Assembly: GCA_039830055.1 (NCBI GenBank)
Contig: CP140043.1
Location: forward strand, 124,001-188,000
Source: Buchnera aphidicola (Schlechtendalia peitan)
Lineage (GTDB): Bacteria; Pseudomonadota; Gammaproteobacteria; Enterobacterales; Enterobacteriaceae
Length of the DNA stretch: 64,000 bases
Reading direction: 5' to 3'
Within the stretch, counting starts at the first letter, position 1. The number at the start of each line of letters is the position of its first letter. Of this stretch, positions 9,038-19,898 are shown piece by piece. The translations under genes were made by a program, and so were the position numbers. The notes beneath the pieces were generated by a model that had not been told where the DNA came from, did not search any database, and saw only the letters and a list, made by a program, of their open reading frames with translations.

Positions 9038-10020
9038 ATGATTCATGCTTTAAAATGTATGGAATTAGTAAAATTAGAAATAAAGCGAGTGCAAACATTA
9101 AAAGATTTAGATAAGTTAAAAGTAAAGTATTTAGGAAAAAAAGGATATATTTCTCTTAAAATGTTTCAATTACGGAATATGCTTCCACAAAAAAAAAAAA
9201 GAATGGTATTATATTGAATGCGTTTAAAGATAATTTATTAATTGAAATTAATAAACATAAGAAATATTTAGAAATCTTATCTTGTAATACGTCTTTAGAT
9301 AAAGAACTTATTGATACATCATTAGTTGGTCGTCGAAATGACATTGGAACTTTTCATCCAATTACTACTATGATTAACAATATAGAAAATTTTTTTTCAA
9401 AATTAGGTTTTACAATAGTTAGGGGTCAAGAAATAGATGATGAATATCATAATTTCGATGCATTAAATATTTCAAAAAATCATCCATCTAGAACTGATCA
9501 TGATACTTTTTGGTTTGATTCAAATTACTTACTGCGTACACAAACTTCTAACATGCAAATTAGATCTATGGAAGAAATGAATTTGCCAATCAGAATTATT
9601 GTTCCAGGAAAAGTTTATAGGAACGATCATGATGTTACTCATACTCCTATGTTTCATCAAATTGAAGGATTAGTGATTGATAAGCATATAAATTTTTCTA
9701 ATTTAAAATGGACTATTGAACTATTTTTAGGCTATTTTTTTAATAAAAATGTCAACATTCGATTTCGACCATCATATTTTCCTTTTACTTTTTTATCATC
9801 TGAAGTAGATATTTTAGGAGAGGATAAAAAATGGTTAGAAATTTTAGGTTGTGGAATGGTTCATCCAAATGTATTTAAAAATGTAGGTATTGATTCAAAA
9901 ATATATTCTGGTTATGCTTTTGGATTAGGAGTGGAAAGAGTGTCTATGCTTCAATATGGTATTTCAGATATACGTATTTTTTTTGAGAATGATTTAAAAT
10001 TTCTTAGACAATTTAAATAA
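9038..10020 (+). CDS. pheS: Phenylalanyl-tRNA synthetase alpha subunit, frame interrupted at a poly(A) run
   Basis: Catalytic alpha subunit of the alpha2-beta2 PheRS. Frame 1 starts at ATG 9038 (SD GAGGA just upstream) and encodes the N-terminal coiled-coil region including [13 protein letters not shown]. It would stop soon after a run of twelve A (9189-9200). The rest, from NGIILNAF onward, lies in the other frame and includes the class II blocks PHP-like [19 protein letters not shown] [40 protein letters not shown] and the GLGVER end. One added A joins both parts into about 327 residues, the E. coli length. Because PheRS is indispensable, transcriptional slippage or a sequencing error is likelier than inactivation. 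Confidence 0.93.
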
Positions 10021-10036
10021 GAGTGAGTATGCAGTA

Positions 10037-12433
10037 ATGGAATTTAGTGAACAATGGTTAAGAGAATGGGTGAATCCTAATGTTGATATTCATTTATTAT
10101 GTAATCAAATGACAAAATTAGGATTAGAAGTAGAAAAAATTGTTAATATTCCAAATATTTGTACTAATTTAATTGTTGGAGAAATAATTGAATGTGTACA
10201 ATGTTTTAATTTTACTAAACTATTAGTAATAATAGTTAATGTTGGTATCAATAAATATATTCGAGTTATATCAAGAAATTTTAATTTTACAAAAGGAATG
10301 AAAGTAATTATAGCTACTAAGAAATCTAAATTATTTAATTTAAAATTATTAGATTTAATAAAACATGAAAATATTCAGCATGATGGGATTATTTGTTTTT
10401 GTGAAGATATCGGTTTGTTAAATTCCAATAAAAATATTTTAGAATTATTATACAATGCTAAAATAGGTTCAGATGTAAAACAATATTTATCTCTAGATGA
10501 CAATATTATTAAGATTAGTAGCACCCCAAATCGTTCAGATGCATTAAGTGTATTAGGAATAGCACGGGATATTGCAATATGGAATAATGTGCCCCGCCCT
10601 TATTTAAAAAAATATTGTAATATAGTAAATTATTTAAATAATGTGGATTTATTAATTCAGGATTCAGATGTGTGTTCTCGGTTTTTTGGAAGAGTTATAA
10701 ATGGCGTTGATGTTAATGTAGATACTCCTTTTTGGATGTTTGAAAGGTTAAAACGTTCTTCTTTAGAAACTTCTAATATTATTATTAATATTATTAATTA
10801 TGTATTAATAGAGTTAGGACAACCACTATATATTATTGATTTAAAAAGTGTATTAGGAAAAATTATTGTTAGAAAATCGCATAAAAATGAAAGTTTTATT
10901 ACTTATAAAAATAAAAAAATTTTTATTGAAAATGATGTTATAGTAATTTCGGATCAAGAAAAAATATTGATGTTAGGTGGACACGTTCATTCTAGAACAT
11001 CGAGTATAGATTTAAGTTCCACTAGTTTATTTTTAGGATGTGTTTCGTATTATAGTTTTGATATTACAAAGACTTTTTTAAAGTATGGGTGCAAAAACTT
11101 TTTTACGGAACGTTATGAAAGAGGGGTAGATTTAAATATACAATATGATGCTATTGAGTATGTAACTTATTTAATTTTAAAATTTTGTGGTGGACAAGCG
11201 AGCAATATTGTAAAAGCAATTAAAAATAAAAAAAAAGTTGATAGAAAAATTATTAAATTATATCGAAAAAAGTTATGCGCAATCACTGGGTGTATTATTA
11301 GTGGTACATTAATCAGTAATTATTTAGAAAGATTAGGTTTTGAAATTATTATAAATGATAATAATAAATATTGGTTAATTAAACCACCTAGCTGGAGATT
11401 TGACATTAATATAGAAGAAGATGTAATTAGTGAGTTATTACGAATATATGGATATGAAAATATTTATCCCTCTCCATTATTGACTCGTCCTGATATCGTA
11501 CGTGATGATGAAGCGTATACTTTATTGAATAGAATTAAGTTATTTTTAGTAGATCAAGGTTATCATGAAGTTATTACGCATGGATTTGTTGATCCTAATT
11601 TTCAAAAATTTTTTTTTCCTAATGTTTCCCCTTTATGTTTATCTAATCCTATTTCTAAAGAAATGTCATCTATGAGAATGTCCTTATGGTGTGGTTTATT
11701 ATCTAGTGTTATTTACAATCAAAATAGACAAGAGAATAAATTGCGTTTATTCGAAAGTGGATTATGTTTTTTGAAAGATTCTAAAGAGAATTTAGGAATT
11801 AATCAAAGTATGCATTTATCTGGAATATTGAGTGGATATAAAAATGAATTTCATTGGGATATGTTAAATAAAAAAGTTGATTTTTATGATGTAAAAGGTG
11901 ATGTAGAATCTATTTTAGATATACTTGGAAAACTACATTTAATACAATTTAAGAATATTGACATTCCAGGATTGCATCCTAAACAGAGTACTGCTATCTT
12001 TTTGAAAGATAAAAGGATTGGAATTATAGGTGTTATTCATCCATATTTAGAAAGACAATTAGGTTTAAAAAATAAGACTATTGTATTTGAATTAATATGG
12101 CATGAAATTGCTCATTGTAATAGTTTTAAGTTTACGAAGATTTCCGAGTATCCACGTAGTACTAAAGATATTTCTATTATAGTAGATGAAACAATTTCAG
12201 TAGGCGATATAATTTTAGTATTTAAACAGTCTTCTTTTAAAAATATTGTTAATATATGTTTATTTGATATTTTTCGTGGAAACAAAATAGGAATAGGAAA
12301 AAAGAGTTTAACTTTTCGTTTAGTATTTGAAAATAGGTTAAAAACATTTACAGAAGAAGAAATTTTAAAGATTTTACAAGAATGTATTTTAATATTAAAG
12401 TTAAAGTTTAATGCGGTTTTGCGAGATAACTGA
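10037..12433 (+). CDS. pheT: Phenylalanyl-tRNA synthetase beta subunit
   Basis: Beta subunit of PheRS; carries tRNA-binding and editing (B3/B4) domains. The 798 residues compare with 795 in E. coli. Order: N-terminal EMAP/OB-like tRNA-binding domain (about 40-150), B3/B4 editing region (about 210-390), B5 helix-turn-helix-like segment (about 400-470), inactive class II core, and the C-terminal ferredoxin-fold anticodon-binding domain containing SEYPRSTKDISIIVDE. It starts 16 bases after pheS. In E. coli ihfA follows directly; here no ihfA is present, only a 485-base spacer. Confidence 0.96.
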   Translation: MEFSEQWLREWVNPNVDIHLLCNQMTKLGLEVEKIVNIPNICTNLIVGEIIECVQCFNFTKLLVIIVNVGINKYIRVISRNFNFTKGMKVIIATKKSKLFNLKLLDLIKHENIQHDGIICFCEDIGLLNSNKNILELLYNAKIGSDVKQYLSLDDNIIKISSTPNRSDALSVLGIARDIAIWNNVPRPYLKKYCNIVNYLNNVDLLIQDSDVCSRFFGRVINGVDVNVDTPFWMFERLKRSSLETSNIIINIINYVLIELGQPLYIIDLKSVLGKIIVRKSHKNESFITYKNKKIFIENDVIVISDQEKILMLGGHVHSRTSSIDLSSTSLFLGCVSYYSFDITKTFLKYGCKNFFTERYERGVDLNIQYDAIEYVTYLILKFCGGQASNIVKAIKNKKKVDRKIIKLYRKKLCAITGCIISGTLISNYLERLGFEIIINDNNKYWLIKPPSWRFDINIEEDVISELLRIYGYENIYPSPLLTRPDIVRDDEAYTLLNRIKLFLVDQGYHEVITHGFVDPNFQKFFFPNVSPLCLSNPISKEMSSMRMSLWCGLLSSVIYNQNRQENKLRLFESGLCFLKDSKENLGINQSMHLSGILSGYKNEFHWDMLNKKVDFYDVKGDVESILDILGKLHLIQFKNIDIPGLHPKQSTAIFLKDKRIGIIGVIHPYLERQLGLKNKTIVFELIWHEIAHCNSFKFTKISEYPRSTKDISIIVDETISVGDIILVFKQSSFKNIVNICLFDIFRGNKIGIGKKSLTFRLVFENRLKTFTEEEILKILQECILILKLKFNAVLRDN

Positions 12434-12918
12434 GTGTATTTACTTATACACAATCGTATAATCTCTGTGTTTTAAAAAACATAAATATTTATAAATTAGT
12501 TTGACTATTATTATAACATTAATATTTTAAAATTGAATGAAATTATGAAAATTGTGTGAATTATTTAAGAATATGTTAAAAGATATATTATTTTTTAATA
12601 TTTAATTTTTATTTATCATTGAATTACTTATTTTTATGAAAACATTAATACACACGTTAATTGTGATAGTATAAAAAATATTTTTATTATTTTTTAATTT
12701 TTATTTAGTATGCCAAAAATTTTGAATATTTTAAAAATTTTAATTCAACATATAAAAATATTTTTTAATGATTTTATAGAAATTTTAAATGTTTTTAAAT
12801 ATAGTACTTGTATTAAAATATTTTTATATGTATTTTTAAATGAGTTTTGTATATATTATAGTATATTATATTTTAAAGTTTTTTTTTGAAATTTATATGC
12901 GATACGAGGAAAAATTTT
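12434..12918. other. Intergenic pheT-yajC (ihfA position)
   Basis: 485 AT-rich bases without a recognisable gene. In E. coli pheT is followed by ihfA; no IHF alpha remnant could be read. A single DnaA-box-like 9-mer at 12444-12452 is isolated and treated as chance. Confidence 0.55.
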
Positions 12919-13251
12919 ATGCATTCTTTAATTTCTGATGCTTTTTCTATAAATAATAATATTCATCAAAATAGTTTATATTCATTGTTATGTATGTTAC
13001 TATTTTTTGTATTAGTTTTTTATTTTATTATTGTTCGACCACAAAAAAATAAAGTTAGAGAACATAAAAATATCATTGATTCTCTTGCTACAGGAGATGA
13101 AATATTAACTTCTAGTGGATTTGTAGGAAAAATAAAGAAAATTACTAGAATAGGATATGTTTTATTGGAATTGAATAAAAATGTTGAAGTATTAATAAAA
13201 AAAGATTATGTGCTGTTAGTATTACCAAAAGGCACTGTAAAAACTATTTAA
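12919..13251 (+). CDS. yajC: YajC, Sec translocon accessory membrane protein
   Basis: Small inner-membrane protein that associates with SecDF-YidC. From the ATG at 12919 it is 110 residues, equal to E. coli YajC, with GAGGA 8 bases upstream; an upstream in-frame ATG at 12886 adds 11 residues with no homology and no ribosome site. One membrane helix (about 20-42, ending FYFIIVRPQ) precedes a soluble domain with GDEILTSSGFVGKI and the terminal LPKGTVK block. Neither secD/secF nor tgt/queA, its usual E. coli neighbours, lies beside it. Confidence 0.92.
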   Translation: MHSLISDAFSINNNIHQNSLYSLLCMLLFFVLVFYFIIVRPQKNKVREHKNIIDSLATGDEILTSSGFVGKIKKITRIGYVLLELNKNVEVLIKKDYVLLVLPKGTVKTI

Positions 13252-15004
13252 TATTTTAAATAAAATTATAGTTTTTTATGATATAGATTTGTTTTTAATT
13301 TTGATGTATAAATTATATTTTATTTAGATTAATTTTAGTTTATATCTTAATGTTTTCTAACATTGTCTTTTAGTATAAGTATTTTTGGTAGATAGTAATA
13401 TATTTTGTCATAAATATTTTTTGAAATTTTTAGAATATAAAAATAGTAATGTTAATAATTTTATATATAAAATAAAGTACAAAAGATTTTTTTTTGTTAA
13501 TTATGTAGATACATAGTGATAGAATTGTAAAGAATATAATAAATTTTTAAGATTTAAAATAAAATATCTATTTTTAAAATACAAAGTATTTTCAACTTTA
13601 GTATTAGATTAATTCTTATTATAATTAAATTCAAAAGAATAGGTAAAATTTATTGTTTATTAAAAGTAATTATTAAAATAATATATTGAATTAATATAGA
13701 ATTAATATAAAGAATATTTTTGTATAAAAATTTTATAAGAGTTATAATGCAAATACATTAAATATATTATTGGGGTATTATAAAATAAATTTTATATAAT
13801 AGAATTTAAAATATTTTTTTAAATCAGATTTTGAAAATTAGAAATAATATTCTAGTAGAAGAGTATTTTTAAAAAAAATAAGTATTAATATACTAAAGAA
13901 TCTAAGTAGATATATGTTGAATATTTTTGTTTTTTTAATTACATGTTACTATCAAGCAACGACTTTTTATAAATAAAATTAAAATTGATGTATTGTTAGA
14001 TAGTATTTTCAAAATTTTTAAAATCTATTATAGATTCTTAAATGTAAAATATCATTTTCTTTTGTTAGAGTTAGGTTGTATTTTATTTTTCATAAGTTAT
14101 TTAAGAAAGTATTATGGTATTTTAATTAAGAAATATAATAAACAAATAGAATACTAAGTTCTATATAAGGTATTGTAGTATTATATTATCTTTAATAATT
14201 CATGTAGGTTTTTAAGATATTATTATATTTTAATATATTGTATTATGATGTAATAATGTTAATTATAATTATAATTATAGTATTTGACATATATATGCAT
14301 ATATTAAAAAAATTTTTGTATTTATAAAATATTTATATTTTTTTACATTACTAATAATGATACGTATATATGTAATTAGAACGTGAATTTTAAAAAAGTT
14401 AGCGTTATTTTAATATATTTTATAGAGTTCATTAATATAAGTCAGTATATTTTGATAATTTTTAAAAAATATTTCAATATTATATAAAATTTAATATTTT
14501 TAAGTAGTTTATTTTTTTAATACACAATTAAAATGTTAGTTTTTAAAAGGGAATATGATTTTTTATATTTGTTATTTTTTAAGATTTTTTTAAAATCATT
14601 CATTAGTATGTTATATTTTACATTTATTACTAACTTTCAGTGGTATATTTTTATTTAAAATTATTTTTCATAAATTTTTTATTATATATTATAAGATTAT
14701 TATTAATAATTAAATTATAGTATTTTTTGTAGTTTTACTGATTTATAATAATTAAACAACTTATTATTTTTAAATATTTTAAATGTTTAATTTAATTATA
14801 TAGTAATATATTTGTAGTTTTAGCTACTACATTTTTAGTAGTAGCGATGTTTATAAGTATTTCAACGATGAGGTTTTAAAGAACTTCTGACAAACTTTTA
14901 TAATTAGTATATTTATTAAGATATATGTATTTTTATATTTTTGTTTATAATTTTTATTTCACTTGAATATTTATTTCAAACAAAAATTACAAATATTTAT
15001 ATTG
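13252..15004. other. 1.75 kb gene-free tract between convergent yajC and glyS
   Basis: The longest non-coding stretch in the window. No frame codes for a recognised protein and no RNA gene was recognised. Base composition is extremely AT-rich except for a short richer patch at about 14812-14895. The likely explanation is nearly complete erosion of one or two lost genes, but nothing identifiable remains. Confidence 0.6.
14823..14845. repeat. Perfect 8-bp inverted repeat GCTACTAC/GTAGTAGC
   Basis: Stem 14823-14830 pairs with 14838-14845 around a 7-base loop. It lies about 160 bases beyond the 3' end of glyS (minus strand) in the richest part of the gene-free tract. No T run follows on either strand, so it is not a typical terminator. 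Confidence 0.6.
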
Positions 15005-17080
15005 TTAGTATAAACGTGAGAAATCGGCTACTCTATGAAATAGATGTTTGATATTATTTAACATAGTTAGTCTGTTTATTTTAATGGAATAATTGTCATT
15101 GTGTATTTTTATATTTTTAAAGAAATTACAAATTGGCTCATAAAAATTGTATAATTCGAACAATATGGATGTATAATCTTTTTGAAAAAGTAAATGTTTT
15201 ATTTTTTCTTCTATAATTTTCAGCAATTCGAAAATTATGTGTTCTTCTTTTTCTTGGATAAGTTCAAAATTTATTTTTGTGTATAAAGGTTCTTTAGATA
15301 ATATTAATATATTAGAAACTCTTTTATAAATTTTGACTAAAGATTGCAATGTATTTTGATTATATATATTAAACATACTTTTTATTCGCAAATCTATGTC
15401 TATTAATTGTGTATTTTGACAGGACAATATAGATTTTATTATATTTGGTGTATATTTTTGTTGTATGTACATAAAATATATTTTTTCTAAAAAAAATGTT
15501 TTTATATTCTTAAATATTTCACGTTTATTTTTGATATTATTAAATATATTTAATGATTGCATAATTAGTTCAGATAAATCAATAGGTATGTTTTTTTTTA
15601 GGATAATTTGAATAATTCCAATTGTTAATCGTCTTAGAGAAAACGGATCCTTGTCTCCAGAAGTAGAGTTTTTTCCAATAGCAAATAAACCGATTAATGT
15701 ATCTATTTTATCTGCTAATGCTAAAGAGTAAGAAATAGGATTAATTGGAATATTATCTTTAGAAAATCTAGGAAAATAATGTTCTTTAATAGCTATTGCA
15801 ATATCTTGAGATTCTCCATTGTATAATGCATAGTACATACCTACTATCCCTTGTAATTTAGGAAATTCAAATACCATATTTGTTACCAAATCACATTTGC
15901 ATAGGTGTGCTGATTTTATACAATCATTTAAGTTAGCATGAGTGAATTGTGTTATCCAAGCAACTAGTTTTTTGATTCTATTTGTTTTATCAAATAGAGA
16001 TCCTAAAGAATCTTGAAAAATAACTTTCTTTAATAGCGGTTGATATTTTTTTAATGGGATTTTTTGATCTTTTTTAAAAAAGAATTCTGCATCGGAAAAA
16101 CGAGAATGTAATACTTTTATATTATCTAAAATAATGTTTGTTGGGTCTTGTGATTTTATATTTGAAATAATAATAAAATTATTTGTAATTTTATTACTTT
16201 TTTGATCATATATCGTGAAATATTTTTGTTGATTTTCTATGATATAAATTAATATTTCATCTGGAAGTTTAAGAAAGTTTTGTGTAAAATTACCTAAAAG
16301 AGCAGTGGGCCATTCTGTTAGTGATGTTATTTCTTCTAGTAATGGATCACGTATTTTAACATATCCTCCAACAGAATTAGCAATATTTTTAGATTCTTGT
16401 AGAATTTTATTCTTTCGAACGTTGTAATCAGCGATAACTTTTCCAAATTTTAACAATATTTTTGGATACTCGTTTGCATGTAGAATGTTAATTTTTATAT
16501 TAGATTTCATAAAAATGTGTCCACGAAGTAATCTGTTAGTGTATATTCCTAATATTTTTGTGTGTATCACTTCGTTATCTAATAACATAACTATATTTCG
16601 AATTGGTCTAGAAAATTGTATATTAGTTGTGTTCCATTTCATAAACGTAGGAACGTAAATATGTTTAAAAGAAAAGATAGAAATATCTATAAGTTGTTTT
16701 TCGATAGTTTGATTATCAATAACTTTTTCATAAAATAGCCATTCTTTTTCTTTTTCTTGTTTTTTAAATGTTTGATTTATTGTAATTCCTAATTTTTTCA
16801 TCCAATATTTAGTAGATTGAGTAGGATTTCCTAAATAGTCAAAAGCATTTACAGTAGATGGTCCTTTATATTTTTTTTTAATTATTTGTGTAGTTGTATT
16901 TAGTTTTTCTATTTTTATAGCTATTCTTCTTGGTGTAGCAAACCATAATATTTTTTTATATTGTATGTGATTTTTTTTTAATGATTCTATCATATTGGTT
17001 TGAAAAGATTTTGCGATTTTTTTTAGTGCTTTTGGGGGTAACTCTTCAGTTCCAATTTCTATTAAGAATGTTTTATTCAT
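15005..17080 (-). CDS. glyS: Glycyl-tRNA synthetase beta subunit
   Basis: Beta subunit of the bacterial alpha2-beta2 GlyRS, required for tRNA binding. The 691 residues compare with 689 in E. coli. Family blocks are the N-terminal FLIEIGTEELPPKAL, ENQQKYFTIYD, FKKDQKIPL, KCDLVTNMVFEFPKLQGIVG (split at 20 residues here) and a C-terminal HD-like/anticodon region with SLRRLTIGIIQI. It follows glyQ with a 19-base spacer, so the two form one minus-strand operon. Runs of nine A are in frame. Confidence 0.96.
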   Translation of the reverse strand: MNKTFLIEIGTEELPPKALKKIAKSFQTNMIESLKKNHIQYKKILWFATPRRIAIKIEKLNTTTQIIKKKYKGPSTVNAFDYLGNPTQSTKYWMKKLGITINQTFKKQEKEKEWLFYEKVIDNQTIEKQLIDISIFSFKHIYVPTFMKWNTTNIQFSRPIRNIVMLLDNEVIHTKILGIYTNRLLRGHIFMKSNIKINILHANEYPKILLKFGKVIADYNVRKNKILQESKNIANSVGGYVKIRDPLLEEITSLTEWPTALLGNFTQNFLKLPDEILIYIIENQQKYFTIYDQKSNKITNNFIIISNIKSQDPTNIILDNIKVLHSRFSDAEFFFKKDQKIPLKKYQPLLKKVIFQDSLGSLFDKTNRIKKLVAWITQFTHANLNDCIKSAHLCKCDLVTNMVFEFPKLQGIVGMYYALYNGESQDIAIAIKEHYFPRFSKDNIPINPISYSLALADKIDTLIGLFAIGKNSTSGDKDPFSLRRLTIGIIQIILKKNIPIDLSELIMQSLNIFNNIKNKREIFKNIKTFFLEKIYFMYIQQKYTPNIIKSILSCQNTQLIDIDLRIKSMFNIYNQNTLQSLVKIYKRVSNILILSKEPLYTKINFELIQEKEEHIIFELLKIIEEKIKHLLFQKDYTSILFELYNFYEPICNFFKNIKIHNDNYSIKINRLTMLNNIKHLFHRVADFSRLY

Positions 17081-17099
17081 ATTGCATGTGAACTCTAAT

Positions 17100-17999
17100 T
17101 TAATTGTATCGTAATAGTGGAAAATTTAATTTTTTTCTGAAAATGTAGTATGCTTGAGCAATTTTCTTTATAATACTTCTAATATTTAAAATATGCTTTT
17201 GTCGCTCAGTAGTAGAAAAATTTTTTTTTGCATCTAGTAAATTAAAATAATGTATCCCATGTAATACGTGTTCGTATGCTGGAAATATTAGAGGTACTGG
17301 TAAATGTAATATTTTTTCTGCTTCTTGTATATGTATTGTAAATAAATTAGAGCAAATATCAATATTGGAATGTTTAAAATTATATATAGAATGTTCTAAT
17401 TCATTTTGAAAAAATAAATCTCCATAAGTGATATTTTTTTGATTATTATCCCATAGAATATCATATATGTTATTTTTATTTTGTATGTGAAGAGCTATTC
17501 TTTCTAAACCATAAGTTATTTCAGTAGAAATAGGATCACAATTAAATCCTCCCATTTGCTGAAAATAAGTAAATTGCGTAATTTCCATACCGTTGATCCA
17601 TACTTCCCATCCTTGCCCAGATGCTCCTAACGTTGGATTTTCCCAGTTATCTTCTATAAATCTTATATCATTAGTTTGAAGATTTATGTCTAACGCTTGC
17701 AATGATTTTAAATATATATCTTGGATATCATCGAGAGAAGGTTTTATTATTACTTGAAATTGATAGTAGTGTTGTAGTCGATTAGGATTTTTTCCATATC
17801 TACCGTCAGATGGTCGTCTCGATGCTTGTACATATGCGATAGAAATTGGTTCTGGCCCAATTGTTCCAAAAAAGGTTTTATGGTGAAAAGTACCAGCTCC
17901 TATTGGCAAATCTAACGGTTGAATAATTATACAATTTTGGTTATGCCAATATTGTTTTAATATAGTAATGATTTGATAAAACGTTTTTACATTATTCAT
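17100..17999 (-). CDS. glyQ: Glycyl-tRNA synthetase alpha subunit
   Basis: Catalytic class II alpha subunit of GlyRS. The 299 residues compare with 303 in E. coli. The sequence is strongly conserved: [20 protein letters not shown] near residue 23, [39 protein letters not shown] and TYGLERIA. It is the first gene of glyQS and is transcribed divergently from nfo. Confidence 0.97.
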   Translation of the reverse strand: MNNVKTFYQIITILKQYWHNQNCIIIQPLDLPIGAGTFHHKTFFGTIGPEPISIAYVQASRRPSDGRYGKNPNRLQHYYQFQVIIKPSLDDIQDIYLKSLQALDINLQTNDIRFIEDNWENPTLGASGQGWEVWINGMEITQFTYFQQMGGFNCDPISTEITYGLERIALHIQNKNNIYDILWDNNQKNITYGDLFFQNELEHSIYNFKHSNIDICSNLFTIHIQEAEKILHLPVPLIFPAYEHVLHGIHYFNLLDAKKNFSTTERQKHILNIRSIIKKIAQAYYIFRKKLNFPLLRYN

Positions 18000-18405
18000 C
18001 TTATTCTCTAGATTAATTTTAAAATTTTTATTGTATGAATTATTTTTAAAAGAATTTTTAGTTAAAATAATTTTATAAATGTGTAATTTAAATTATATTT
18101 AATAGTACAAAAATTGATATTTATTGTATGAAAAATAGTTTATAATTAGGTGATAAGTATAAATTTTTAACATATTTTAAGTTGAAATAAATATTTTTAT
18201 ATTATTTCATTATATATTCCTTACAAAAATTTCAGATTAAATTATCTATAAATAATACATAATTTTATAAGAAGTTCTTAAGTATTTTAGATGTATTAGT
18301 ATACATGTTATGTTTGAAGTAAGACAAAATTGTTTTTTTATTAGTTTGTTTTTAAATATTATTTTAGTTTGAAACAAATTTTGAATATATTTTATAGGAA
18401 TCATG
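18000..18405. other. Divergent glyQ/nfo spacer
   Basis: 406 AT-rich bases that must hold both promoters. No hairpin, operator or gene remnant was recognised. Confidence 0.6.
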
Positions 18406-19242
18406 ATGAGATATGTAGGAGCACATGTTAGTATATCAGGAGGTTTAGATAAAGCAGTTATTAGAGCAAAAAATTTACATGCTACTGCTTTTGCATTATT
18501 TACTAACAATCCTTTACGGTGGACTACACATACTCTTCAAGATAAGAATTACATAAATTTTAAAGATTTGTGTAAAGAATATAATTATTGTCCATCTCAA
18601 ATTTTACCTCATAGTGGTTACTTAATTAATTTAGGGCATCCTTGTGATAATAGTTTACATAAATCTCGATTAGCTTTTATTGATGAAATAAGAAGATGTC
18701 AAAGATTAGGATTATATCTTTTAAATTTTCATCCTGGAAGTCATTTAAATAAAATTAGTGAAAAAAAATGCTTAGAGAGAATTGCTAATTCAATTAATCT
18801 AGCATTAGAACAAACTACTCAAGTAAAATTAATACTTGAAAATACAGCTGGTCAAGGAACAAATGTTGGTTATTCTTTTGAACATTTAGCTTTTATTATT
18901 AACAAAATAAGTGATAAAAATCGCATTGGAGTATGTTTAGATACGTGCCATTTATTTGCTTTCGGATATGATTTACGTACAGAATTTTTGTGTAGAAAAA
19001 CTTTTAAAAATTTCAGTGATGTTATAGGATTTAAGTATTTATGTGGAATGCATTTTAATGATTCTAGATCAATGTTTAAAAGTCGTGTGGATAGGCATCA
19101 TAATCTAGGACAAGGTTATATTGGAAAGTTGGCGTTTAATTGGATTATTAAAAATATTAATTGTATGAACATTCCAATTATATTAGAAACAACAAATAAA
19201 AGTTTATGGATAAAAGAAATTGATTGGTTAAAATCGTTATAA
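18406..19242 (+). CDS. nfo: Endonuclease IV (AP endonuclease)
   Basis: Zinc-dependent AP endonuclease that cleaves abasic sites and can act after Nth. About 278 residues (E. coli 285), a single TIM-barrel domain. Metal-ligand blocks are all visible: LPHSGYLINLGHP, NFHPGSH, LENTAGQG, CLDTCH, MHFNDS, DRHHNLG and the C-terminal LET. Two ATGs are adjacent at 18403 and 18406; the second leaves 6 bases after AGGA and matches the E. coli start, so it is preferred. The C-terminus is slightly shorter than in E. coli. Confidence 0.95.
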   Translation: MRYVGAHVSISGGLDKAVIRAKNLHATAFALFTNNPLRWTTHTLQDKNYINFKDLCKEYNYCPSQILPHSGYLINLGHPCDNSLHKSRLAFIDEIRRCQRLGLYLLNFHPGSHLNKISEKKCLERIANSINLALEQTTQVKLILENTAGQGTNVGYSFEHLAFIINKISDKNRIGVCLDTCHLFAFGYDLRTEFLCRKTFKNFSDVIGFKYLCGMHFNDSRSMFKSRVDRHHNLGQGYIGKLAFNWIIKNINCMNIPIILETTNKSLWIKEIDWLKSL

Positions 19243-19376
19243 ATATACGTATATCGACAAATTATATATAAATAATTTAAATTTATAAGTGTTGATACAT
19301 TAATATGAACGAACTAATTTGTTATATTCTTAATAGGATATTGCGAATTTATTAATTTTAAAATATTGGAAATCAG

Positions 19377-19661
19377 ATGATAACTATTAATGCAATTAAA
19401 CGATATAAAGAAGGTAAGAGTTCTAGTCGTCGTTTACGTTTAAATAATAAATTTCCAGCTGTAATTTATTGTCATTCAAAATCTAATATTTGTATAGAAT
19501 TAGATCATAATAAAATTTCTAAAATTATATTGAATTCTGACATTTATAAAGAAGAATTAACGTTTATAATAGATAATTTTAAATACAGAGTTAAAGTAAA
19601 ATCTATACAAAGACATGTGTTTAAACCTAAAATTTTACATATGGATTTTTTTCGAATATAA
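19377..19661 (+). CDS. rplY: Ribosomal protein L25
   Basis: 5S-rRNA-binding protein bL25, 94 residues as in E. coli. It carries the family's SSRRLR block near residue 17, FPAVIY and the terminal HMDFFRI. It is the short, single-domain form rather than the CTC form. It stands 134 bases after nfo and is followed by the inverted repeat at 19673-19755. Confidence 0.95.
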   Translation: MITINAIKRYKEGKSSSRRLRLNNKFPAVIYCHSKSNICIELDHNKISKIILNSDIYKEELTFIIDNFKYRVKVKSIQRHVFKPKILHMDFFRI

Positions 19662-19672
19662 ATATAATTAAA

Positions 19673-19755
19673 TATCGGCACGTAATAAATAGTTTATCAA
19701 GATACTAATGAAAAATTATTAGCAATTTAAAAATTAAACATGTGTCGTGCCGATA
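19673..19755. ncRNA. Candidate structured element after rplY, closed by a 10-bp GC-rich stem
   Basis: TATCGGCACG at 19673-19682 pairs perfectly with CGTGCCGATA at 19746-19755. The 63 bases between contain smaller pairings: GTTTA with TAAAC, and CTAAT with ATTAG around an 8-base loop. The closing stem is far richer in G+C than its surroundings. It begins 11 bases after the rplY stop. It lacks a T-loop, so it is not a tRNA, and lacks a long T run. It could be an rplY 3' end or terminator-like structure, a small RNA or a repeat remnant. Existence of the repeat is certain; function is not. Confidence 0.4.
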
Positions 19756-19898
19756 AGAGATAATAAAAATAAATTTAATGAAATATGTTAATATTTTTAA
19801 TATTTTTTAAAGTAGTAACGTCATATTAATAGCTTTAAGTTTTAAATTATATTTTATGTAGAGTTAATATTTTTGATACATATATTTTTAAAAAAATT

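Noticed and set aside
12444..12452. DnaA-box-like TTATACACA after pheT
   Set aside because: A single copy, with no cluster, no origin genes and no strand switch in gene content.
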